Positions 1 through 10,123 of a stretch of DNA of 64,000 nt are shown here, in pieces (positions within the stretch are counted from its first letter, which is position 1; the number at the start of each line of letters is the position of its first letter). The notes beneath the pieces are model-generated. The model made no database searches. It saw only the letters and a list, made by a program, of their open reading frames with translations, and had not been told where the DNA came from. This DNA comes from Porphyra umbilicalis (taxonomy: Eukaryota; Rhodophyta; Bangiophyceae; Bangiales; Bangiaceae), in NCBI GenBank assembly GCA_002049455.2, contig KV919049.1, forward strand, positions 38,156 to 102,155. The letters run 5' to 3'. Both the position numbers and the translations under genes were made by a program.

Positions 1-3000
1 TCCCAGCCGGGTTTGCCGCTGTCAGCGTCGGAGGAGGAGGGGGCCGCAGCGGCGGCGGCGGCGGCAGCGGCAGCGGCGGCGGCGGCGGCAGGAGGATCAT
101 CCGGGAGTGGGGCGGACGAGGGTGCCACTGGTGGCAGCGGCGGGACGTGCGGGCGGAAGGCGAGCGGCGGCCGGCAGCGGCGGCGGCCGTCCCCACCCCC
201 CCCCCCACCCGCTGGGCTGGGTGCTGGGGTTGACTCTGGCGCGGCGGCCTCCTCTACCCACACCGCGTCGGGTTCGAGTGCGGGCTTGTCCGACTCGGGG
301 GACAGCCGTGACGGCCGCGACTCATCGGGGTGGTCCGCGTCGGGGGCGTCAGAGGGGCGGGGGGGGAGGGCGCGCCGGGTGTCGGCTTGCCCAAATCGAG
401 TCGCTCGGGCTCGAGGACGGCGTCGTCTGCTGCGGGTGGGGAGGGGGGGGGTGACGGGGACGATGGCGGCGGCGGCGGCGGCGGCGGGGGTGCCGGCTTG
501 ACTCGGCGGGACGCGCCGGCGGGGCGGCCGCCGTCGGCGGACAGCAGCCAATACTCGTCGGGCGCGTCGGGCTCTCGCGCGGCCTCGTCGGCCGCCCGCC
601 ACAACGCGGCGGTCAGTGGTGGCGGCAGCGGCGGCAGCGGCGGCAGTGGCGGCAGCGGCGGCAGTGGCGACAGCGGCGGCATGTCCCCGCCGGGCAAGTC
701 TACCCGCGGCGATTGGAGCGCGGGGCGGCGGAGCTCGGCCGGCAGCGCCCGCTCGCGGGCGTCCCCCTCGGCGGGGAGCGCCGGCGGCAGCACTCGCCCG
801 TCGGTCGGCTCGGCGGGGGGGGCGAGTGGCACCACGGGTGTCACCCCCCCCCCGCCGCCGCCGGCCAGCGCGCCGCCGCCCCGCCGCCGGACGTCGCCGG
901 CGTCGGTCTCTGGTAGCGGCTCCCTGTCGGCCACTGACCGGCGGCCACCGTCGGTGAACTCTCGGGCGGCGAGCGCGGTGGCGTCAGAGACGGCGGCCGG
1001 CGACGCGGGGGGGCTCGCGCCGGCGGGGGACGCGCCGACCACGCGCGTGTCGCCGGGCTTGGACGCTGCCCCGGCGGCGGCGGACGCGACCGTCGACGGG
1101 GGGGAGGGCGGCGGGTCCCCGCCGCCCGGCTGGCAGAGCCGCCACTCATCGGCGGGGTCAGCCGGCTCGGCCGACCGCCAGCTGTCGGGGGATGGCGGTC
1201 GTGCGGCCGCGGCCCCTACTGTCGAGGACCTGCTGCCGCGGTACGACGCGTCCCAAGCATTCCCGTCGGACGAGGATGTGAGCACGCTCGCGTCGGGACG
1301 GTGCCGCTCCCTCGCCCCGTCGACGGTGCCGTCGGTGCCGCCGTCGACCACGTCGGCGCGGCGGTCCGAGCTGTCGGGGTGGTCCCGGCGTGAGGGGGGT
1401 CTGCCGCCCAGCGGGCCGGCCGCCGCCGCCGCCGCCGCTGCGGCGGCCGCACCGTCGACCAGTGACCGGCCGTCCAACGATGGCGGGCCGTTGGCGGGCC
1501 CGACCGAGTCGCCGCGACTGTCCGACCAGGGGTCTGACGGCTTGGATGGGGGGTGGACGGGGCCTGCGGCGGGCGCCGCGGGCGCGGCTCGCACCCCGTC
1601 GGTGACCTCGTCGGGGCGGCTGGAGCAGGGGGAGGGCAGCGGCCGCCCGCCCAGACGGCGCCGCCCGTCGCACGCCAGCTCGTCGCCGCCACCCAGCGAC
1701 GGTCGCAGCGACATGGAGCGGCAGCCGAGCTGGCAGCACCCAGTCGTGTCGATGAGCGAGCTGCACGCCCCCACTCCCACCCCCCCGTCTGGCGCTCAAG
1801 AGTCGCCCTTTGACCGCCGTCTCGACGACGACGGCCAGCCGTCGAGGGACGACCGCCCGCTGCAGGACCAGCTGGCCGAGCGCTTGGCCCAACTGTACGA
1901 CACGCGGTATGGTCCGCCCGAGGGGGAGGGCGCCCCCGGCTCGTCCAGGACGACTTCCAGCGTCGGACGGAGCCGCCGCACGCACTTGAGCGGCGACGGC
2001 TGTGAGGATGACAACGCGTCGGGCGGCGAGGGCGACACGTACGGCGGCGGTGGCGGGCGCCGCCACCGGCGCCGGCGCCGCGACGAGTTGGAGCCGCCCG
2101 GTGTGGATGTCAATGTCAACCCTGGGCCGCCACGCCGCCGCCACCGTCGTCGCCCGAGCGTGCCGAGTGCCGGCCGTGATGAGGATGACATGTCGGATGA
2201 CGGTTGGCGCAGCACGGACGCGTCGCCAACCCGCCGTCGCCATAGCCGCGACAGCCGCCACCGGCCGTTGTCGACCGCGGCTCGGTCCGATGATGGGGAC
2301 AGCCGCAGCGGCGGCGGCCGCCGGCGGGACAGCGGCGGGGACCAACACCGCCGGGACGACCGCCGACGTCTGTTGCCGTCTGCGTCGCAGTCAGGTGATG
2401 AGAGCGGACGCAGCCGCCGCCGCCGCCGTGTGCGTCGCCGCCCTAGTGGGGGTGGCGAGCTGTCCCACGAGTCGTGGGACGACGACTATAGTGACGGCCA
2501 TGATCGGTCGGATGGCGGCAGTCGCAGCCGCCACGGCAGGCGGCGTGACCGCCCCATGCGGCGTAAGCTGTCGGCCGGCTCACCACGGGACGACGGCCAC
2601 GAGGCTGGTGGTGCGCAGCGGCGGCGGGACAGTTGGCGCAGCCAACACAGCAGCGGCCTCGGCAGGTCGGGGCCTTCCGACTCGTCACTTGGTGCCTCTG
2701 GGGTCGCCGGCGACGCGGGTGGGGGGGACCGGGAGAGCCCCCGTAGCGGCCGTAGCCGCCGCAGCGACGAGCCATCAGCGGCGGCGTGGGGGGGGCGGGC
2801 ATCGGGCGACGGCAGTGGCTCGCGCGACGAGGACGAGGAGGGGCGGGAGGCCCGTCCGCGTCCGCGCCCGTCCCGCCAAGATTTGTCGGCGTGCGGCTCG
2901 GTGGCCGCCGGCGACGACGGGGAGCACTCGGAGCCCCGCAGCGGCCGGGACGACGGGGACGAAGGGGGACTGGCGGCGTTGACGGGGCGGTTGTTGGGCG

Positions 3001-5531
3001 GCCTGGCCGGCCGCTCGCGCTCTCACTCACGTGCGTCGACGCGCTCCCACCCTCGCTCACACAAGTCTACCCGCTCTCGCCCTCGCTCGCGGTCGCCGTC
3101 GCCGTCGCGGTCGCGTTCTCGCTCTCACTCGCACTCGCGCCCCCCTTCTCGCGTCCCTTCCCCCCCGCGCTCCCGCTCTGCCTCGCGTTCCCGCTCCCGC
3201 TCCCCTTCCCGGTCGGACGGCGGCTCCTGGCGGGGTGACGACCGGAGCCGCAGCCACTCTCGTCGCAGTCGCGACAGCCTCGACGTCGGCGGGCGGGCCT
3301 CCTCGCGCGGTTCTGTCTCGGAAGGCGGCTCCCACCGGAAGAGTGGCTCCCGCCGCCGCCTCGGCCGCCGTCACGGTAGCCGCGACAGCGACGGGCGGTC
3401 GTCGGCGCGGGCGTCGGGCTCAGAGGACGGCTCCCACCGTGACCGCCTTCGCAGTCGAAGCGGCAGCCACAGCCGCAGCCGCAGCCGCAGCCACAGTCGC
3501 AGTCGCAGCCGTGGTCGCAGCCGCAGCCGCAGCCGAGACAGCTCCGGGCGGCAGGCGTCTGCTTCGGGGGAGGACTCGCGCCGGCAGAGCGGCTTGGAGC
3601 GGGCATCTCGCTCAGACGGTGACTCGCGGCGGGACAGTATCTTGCTCAACCTTTTTCGGCGCAAGGACGACGACTCGCATCTCGGTGACCTCTCCCAAAG
3701 CGACGGCGACTCGCGGCAGGGAGGTGGTTTCAGCGGCCGCTTTGGTCGCGACGACAAGAAGGCTCGCAGCCAAGGTGACTCTCGGCGGGAGAGGCGCCGG
3801 CGTCGGGACAGCGGCGGCAGCCGCAGCCGCAGCCGCAGCCGCAGCCATAGCCGCGGCCGTCGCCGCTACCGCAGCCGCGACAGCCACAGGCGGCGGTCTA
3901 GGTCGGACGACGGCTCCCGTCGCGGGGACAGCTTGCTCGGTCTCTTTGGTCGTGGTAGGGATGACTCCCATGGCAAAGATGACACCCGACGGGAGCGGCG
4001 CCGGCGCCGTGACCGCCGCCACCGTGACGGCCGCCGCCGGCACGGTCACCGCCGCAGCCGGTCGTCATGGCAGTCGTCCGAGACCTACAGCTCTCGCAGC
4101 GGGCATACGTTGAGCCGCCTCTTTGGGGCCGGTGACGGCTCGAGCAGCGACGGCGAGTCTTGGTGGAGTGAAGACCGCCACCACGAACGCCGCCCCCGTC
4201 GTCATCCCGGCCGCAGTCGCGGTCGCGGCCGACGGCGGTCACCGAGTCGGTCTGACGCTGGCGGGTCCCGTCGGAGTGACGACCGCAGCCGCTCGCGGCG
4301 GCAGAGCCGACGACGCCACAGCCGCAGCCGGGACAGCGACTCGCGTGGGTCGAGGTCTGACCGGGAAGCGCGCCGCGCGAGTCGCATGCGCCGTCTGGTT
4401 GGACTCGGGGACCAGCACAAGCACCACGACGACCATTCCCGAAGCGACGACGGCTCTCGGCCGGGCCGCGGGCTGCTCGGCGGCCTTTTCGGCCGCAAGG
4501 ACGACTCTGGAAGCGAAGCGAGCTTGGTGCGGGAGCGCCAACGCAGGCGTGAGCGCCGCCACGACCGCGATCGCGATTTCCGTGAGCGCCGCCTCGACGA
4601 CCGTCGCCATTACCGTGAGCTCCGCGAGCAGCGCCGCCATAGGGAGCGCCGGGACCGGCGCCGGGACCGTAGTGCACACAGGCGGCGGCGGCGCCACAGC
4701 CGCGAACGGCAGAAGCGGCAGCAGGCGTCGGAGCGCCGTTCGGATGACGACTCTGGCCGGGGGAGCGGGCTGCTCGGCGGGCTCTTTAGCCGCAATGACG
4801 GTGGTTCGGGGCGCGACGATGGCGGCTCGGGCCGTGATGACGCTCGGCGGGGCGGCGGTTTGCTCAGTGGCCTCTTTGGCCATGCTTCCGGTGATATGGA
4901 CCGCCATGACCGCCGCCGCGACAACAGCCACGGCCGCCACCGTGGGCGTAGCCGCAGTCGTAGCGGGAACCGGCGGCGGTTATCAGACGAGTCACGGTCG
5001 GACAGCGGCACCCGGCGCAGGGGGGGTGTGTTAAGTCTCCTCTTTGGTCGCGGTGACGGCGACGCCGAAAGCGGCGATGACTCTGACCGGAGCGGCCGCA
5101 GTCGTCGGCGCCATCGCAGCGGCAGCCGCGGCCGAGACCGGCGGTGGTCGTCGGACGGATCTCGGTCGGACAGCGGCACGCGTCGCGGGGGGGGTAGGTT
5201 GAGCCGCCTCTTTGGCGGCGCGGACAAGGACGCGGAGAGCGGCGACGACTCTGACCGGAGCAGCCGCGGTCGCCGGCGCCATCGCAGCGGCAGCCGCGGC
5301 CGAGACCGGCGGCGGTCGTCGGGCGGGTCACGGTCGGACAGCGGCACACGTCGCGGGGGGGGTAGATTGAGCCGCCTCTTTGGCGGCGCGGACAAGGACG
5401 TGAAGATCGGCGATGACTCTGACCGGAGCAGCCGCGCTCGTCGACGCCATCGTAGCGGCAGCCGCGACCGGCGACGGTCGTCGGACGGGTCTCGGTCGGA
5501 CAGCGGCACGCGTCGCGGGGGGGTAGGTTGA
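1..5531 (+). CDS. Giant Ser/Arg/Gly-rich SR-like protein, N-terminal segment (partial at left edge)
   Basis: First of three segments that I read as one gene running to 13,027. The frame is open from base 1 with no start in the window, so the 5' end is missing. It begins in frame 1, with poly-Ala then Ser/Gly/Asp-rich sequence, and passes to frame 0 at a G run near 358-366. From there it runs unbroken to 5,531 (ORF from 330, 1733 aa). The first ~850 residues are disordered Ser/Gly/Pro/Arg. From about 3,010 come dense RS and HS dipeptides as in SR splicing factors, and then degenerate repeats in which an L-x-x-L-F-G-R or LFRR core plus Asp/Lys is set in Arg/Ser/Asp sequence (near 3,640, 3,930, 4,110, 4,470, 4,770, 4,860 and 5,030). 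No folded domain is recognisable. A nuclear, condensate-forming or RNA-associated role is inference from composition only. The ORF stops at a 7-G tract inside the tandem array. Confidence 0.6.
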
Positions 5532-7330
5532 GCCGCCTCTTTGGCGGCGCGGACAAGGACGCGGAGAGCGGCGACGACTCTGACCGGAGCAGCCGCGGTC
5601 GCCGGCGCCATCGCAGCGGCAGCCGCGGCCGAGACCGGCGGCGGTCGTCGGGCGGGTCACGGTCGGACAGCGGCACACGTCGCGGGGGGGGTAGATTGAG
5701 CCGCCTCTTTGGCGGCGCGGACAAGGACGCGGAGAGCGGCGACGACTCTGACCGGAGCAGCCGCGGTCGCCGGCGCCATCGCAGCGGCAGCCGCGGCCGA
5801 GACCGGCGGCGGTCGTCGGGCGGGTCACGGTCGGACAGCGGCACACGTCGCGGGGGGGGTAGATTGAGCCGCCTCTTTGGCGGCGCGGACAAGGACGTGA
5901 AGATCGGCGATGACTCTGACCGGAGCAGCCGCGGTCGTCGACGCCATCGTAGCGGCAGCCGCGACCGGCGACGGTCGTCGGACGGGTCTCGGTCGGACAG
6001 CGGCACGCGTCGCGGGGGGGGTAGGTTGAGCCGCCTCTTTGGCGGCGCGGACAAGGACGCGGAGAGCGGCGACGACTCTGACCGGAGCAGCCGCGGTCGT
6101 CGACGCCATCGCAGCGGCAGCCGCGGCCGAGACCGGCGGCGGTCGTCGGGCGGGTCACGGTCGGACAGCGGCACACGTCGCGGGGGGGGTAGATTGAGCC
6201 GCCTCTTTGGCGGCGCGGACAAGGACGCGGAGAGCGGCGACGACTCTGACCAGAGCAGCCGCGGTCGTCGACGCCATCGCAGCGGCAGCCGCGGCCGAGA
6301 CCGGCGGCGGTCGTCGGGCGGGTCACGGTCGGACAGCGGCACACGTCGCGGGGGGGTAGATTGAGCCGCCTCTTTGGCGGCGCGGACAAGGACGCGGAGA
6401 GCGGCGACGACTCTGACCGGAGCAGCCGCGGTCGCCGGCGCCATCGCAGCGGCAGCCGCGGCCGAGACCGGCGGCGGTCGTCGGGCGGGTCACGGTCGGA
6501 CAGCGGCACACGTCGCGGGGGGGGTAGATTGAGCCGCCTCTTTGGCGGCGCGGACAAGGACGTGAAGAGCGGTGATGACTCTGACCGGAGCAGCCGCGGT
6601 CGTCGACGCCATCGTAGCGGCAGCCGCGACCGGCGGCGGTCGTCGGGCGGGTCACGGTCGGACAGCGGCACACGTCGCGGGGGGGGTAGGTTGAGCCGCC
6701 TCTTTGGCGGCGCGGACAAGGACGCGGAGAGCGGCGACGACTCTGACCGGAGCAGCCGCGGTCGCCGGCGCCATCGCAGCGGCAGCCGCGGCCGAGACCG
6801 GCGGCGGTCGTCGGGCGGGTCACGGTCGGACAGCGGCACACGTCGCGGGGGGGGTAGATTGAGCCGCCTCTTTGGCGGCGCGGACAAGGACGTGAAGAGC
6901 GGCGATGACTCTGACCGGAGCAGCCGCGGTCGTCGACGCCATCGTAGCGGCAGCCGCGACCGGCGACGGTCGTCGGACGGGTCTCTGTCGGACAGCGGCA
7001 CGCGTCGCGGGGGGGGTAGGTTGAGCCGCCTCTTTGGCGGCGCGGACAAGGACGCGGAGAGCGGCGACGACTCTGACCAGAGCAGCGGCGGTCGTCGACG
7101 CCATCGCAGCGGCAGCCGCGGCTGAGACCGGCGGCGGTCGTCGGGCGGGTCACGGTCGGACAGCGGCACACGTCGCGGGGGGGTAGATTGAGCCGCCTCT
7201 TTGGCGGCGCGGACAAGGACGTGAAGAGCGGCGATGACTCTGACCGGAGCAGCCGCGGTCGTCGACGCCATCGTAGCGGCAGCCGCGACCGGCGACGGTC
7301 GTCGGACGGGTCTGGGTCGGACGGCGATGC
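5201..7330 (+). repeat. 162/168-bp coding tandem array, 13 units
   Basis: The string gagccgcctctttggcgg recurs at 5201, 5369, 5530, 5698, 5866, 6028, 6196, 6363, 6531, 6693, 6861, 7023 and 7190. Units are 168 bp, or 162 bp where a Gly-Arg pair is missing. Each encodes about 54-56 residues built of the LSRLFGGADKD core, an acidic SGDDSD patch, and Arg/Ser/Gly tails. Each unit has a G tract after cgtcgc. Most tracts are 8 G, which keeps frame, but those just before units 5530, 6363 and 7190 have 7 G. Each of these shifts the frame by -1, so three together restore the original frame. A separate C-to-T change turns CGA into TGA at 7123-7125. The 7-G units lie 833 and 827 bp apart, every fifth unit, so a five-unit higher-order repeat is likely. 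Degenerate units extend to the left as far as about 5,030. Confidence 0.9.
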
Positions 7331-10100
7331 GCAGCGGCCGAGTGTCTTGGGCCGGGTCCTTGGGCGCGACAAGGACGCGTCGGGCAGCGACGGCGGCCCA
7401 CGCCTGAGTGGCCGCCGGCGCAGCCGCAACCGGGACAGTGAGCTGTCGGCGCGGGCGTCTGGATCGGACGGCGACACGCAGCGGCCAAGTGGCTTGGGCC
7501 GACTCTTTGGGCGCGACCAGGATGCATCGGGCAGCGACGGCGGCCCGCGCCCGAGTGGCCGCCGCCGTCGCCGCCGTGACCACAGTCGGGATGGCGACCG
7601 ACGCCGGTCATCTAGTGGGACTACGGGATCTGACGACGGGTCCCGTCGTGGGCATGGGGTGAGCCGCCCCTCGGGCCGCAGCGACGATGACGACTCGCGC
7701 CGCGATGCGGGCGACTCCCACAGCGGGGACGAGTCGCGGCGGGGTGGCGGCGGTTTGGGCGCCCTCTTTGGCCGCCGCGATGAGGAGGACTCGCGCCGCG
7801 TTGGGAGCGACTCCCACAGTGGGGTCGAGTCGCGGCGGGGCGGCGCCGGGTTGAGTCACTTCTTTGGCGGCCATGACGAGCCCCGCCGCGACGACGACTC
7901 GCGGGAGGACGACGGCACTTTGCAGAGCGGTCAGCGCCGCCGCCACCCCCATCGTACCCGGCGCGGCAGCCGCGACGGTGACGGGCGCGCGTCGGAGCGG
8001 GCTTCTGGGTCCGACGGCGAGTCACGGCGGGGGGGTGGCGGCTTGGGCCCCCTGTTTGGGCGCGCCGATGACGATACCCGTCGGGACTCCGACTCCCTCC
8101 GTGAGGACGACTCCGACCGTGAGAAAGACTCTCGGGGCGGTGGTAGCTCCCGCCGCGGCAGCTTGTTCGACCTCTTCAACGGGCGCGACGACGCCGCTGA
8201 TGACGGCTCCCGCCGCCACGGCGACGACGGCGACGGCTCGATGCGGGACGATACCTCCCGCCGCGACTTGGATGCCGCCGACCGCCCCGCCGGCGGGCGC
8301 CGCCACCACCGCCGTCGCCATCGCCGCCGCGACAGCGCCGCCCCGCCATCGGCAGACGCATCCCGCGTCGGCGATGATGGGCGGTCCGACGGGCGTAGCG
8401 GGCGCAGCAGCCGCCGCAGCCTCCCGTTTGACGCCGCCGCGTCGGCCGACGTGCGGCGCCCGAGCGGCCGTGATGATGGCGGCAGCACCGGGACCGCCTC
8501 GTCGGGGCCGGCCACGCCGTCTGAGGGTGGCGGCTCGGCCGACGGCGGCACGGCTGGTGGCCGTCGCCCCGGCCGGCCGCCGAGCGGCGCCCGCCCGTCA
8601 AGTGCGTTACGGGAGGAGGTTGAGCGGCGGCACAAGGTCGCCGCCGCCGCGGGCGGGGGTGGCGGCTCCAAGCCGACGGCGGGCGGGGCGTCGGGCCGCC
8701 GGCCGCCGACGCGACGCGATGAGGATGTTGGCGGGGAGGAGGCGGACTTTGAGGGTGCGACCGGCGCGGCGTCGGCGGCCAGCCGCCGCAGCGACGATGG
8801 CGGGGCCAGGGGAGGGGGCTTGGACGCGGCCGGCGGCAGCGGCGTCGGCGACGGCGGCAGCGATGACAACGTCAGGCGCAAGCTCAGCACCTCGGGCGCG
8901 CCGACGCCAGCGGCGGTGGCTGGTGGGCGAAGGCAGCCCGAGGCGGCCTCTGCCGACGGCGGCAGTGAGTTTGAGCTGGCGCGCCGGGACTCGAGCGACG
9001 AGCGCTCCTTCTCTTTTGCGGGCGAAGTGACGACCACTCCTGCAGATGGCGCAACCACGCCCTCGGGCAGCCGCCCGTCGGACGCTGCCGGCGGTCCGTC
9101 CCGTCCACTCGACGGCGCTGACGCGCCGCCGCCGCCATCGTCAACCGCCGACAGCTACGCGCTCGAAGCGCAGCGGCGGGCTGCGCAGCTGGCGGCAGAG
9201 ATGGAACAGGACCGGCGGGGCGACGCGGCGGGCGGCCGCGTGCCGCCCGCCGCCTCGCTCGACGGGTCGGGCACGGCGGCCAGCTCCGACTTGTACGACT
9301 CGTACTTGTACGACTCGGGGTCGATGGGCGACACGGTGACGCCGTCCGAGAGTGTCGGCTCGTCGCGGCGGCGGCGGAGCTCCGCCTCGCGGCGGTCAGG
9401 AGCGGCGGGGGGGGTGGCGGGTGGCCCCACCGGCCCCCTGCCCCTGACCGCCGAGCAGGAGGCGGCGCAGCAGCGGCAGCAGGTGGACCACACCTCGTGG
9501 CAGCAGCGCTACCTCGCCATGCACCGGCAGGAGATGCAAGCCGAGGAGGAGCGCCTGCAGCGGCCCCGGCCGGGGACCCCCCCTGCGGGCGGGTACGAGT
9601 TTGAGACGGACGCCCTGCCGGCCGTGTCGGTCTCCCCGCCGCCGTCGTTTTATTCCGACTCGGCCGCCACCGAGTCGGTCGACTCGCGGCGGCTGCGGCC
9701 GGCCGAGACGCTCGTGCCGGGCGGCGGGCGGGCGCGGCCCCTGCCCCTGTCGCCAGTGGCGGAGCGCCCCACCGAGTCGAGCGCCGACGCGGACGCCGCC
9801 GACGCGGTGGGCACCGGCGGCCGCAGTGGCAGTTATTCCGGCACCGGCAGCGACAGCTATACGGTCACCGGCAGCGGCAGTTACACGGGCACTGGCAGCT
9901 ACATGGTTTCGGGCACCGCGTCGTCACGTCCGAGCGCCGGCACCGCGCCGTCGCGTCCGAGCGGTGGCCGCCGCCACGGGCGCCACGGGCGCCACGGGCG
10001 CCACGGGCTGACGACCAGCGGCTCGTCCCGGCGGTCCCGCACGTCGGCCGCCGACGGCGCGGTGCCGCCGACGGCGCCGTCGCCGGCCGCGGCGGCGCCC
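7188..10100 (+). CDS. Giant SR-like protein, middle segment
   Basis: Frame 0 resumes after the third 7-G tract (ORF 7188-10976; I trust it only to about 10,100). It starts inside the last array unit and continues with diverged copies of the hydrophobic core: LGRVLGR, LGRLFGR, LGALFGR, LSHFFGG, LGPLFGR and LFDLFNG. Each is followed by Asp/Arg-rich sequence. From about 8,350 it changes to Ser/Gly/Ala/Asp-rich disorder with many RRSS, RRKLS and SRRS sites that could be kinase targets (inference). Near 9,830-9,900 there is a short run of SGSYTGTGSY-type repeats. At a 10-base C run near 10,099 the frame turns Arg-rich, which is the usual sign of out-of-frame GC-rich sequence, while frame 2 takes on the earlier composition. 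The upstream and downstream ORFs are therefore probably one protein. Confidence 0.55.
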
Positions 10101-10123
10101 CCCCCCCGCGCCCGCCGTCGCTC

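Noticed and set aside
5201-7330. Tandem array as a CRISPR locus
   Set aside because: Units are 162-168 bp of near-identical coding sequence with no alternating unique spacers.
5031-7583. Minus-strand ORFs of 80-750 codons across the tandem array, each repeating PPKRRLNLPPPRRVPLSDRD
   Set aside because: They are shadows of the 162/168-bp unit. They simply repeat the array antisense, without conserved ends.
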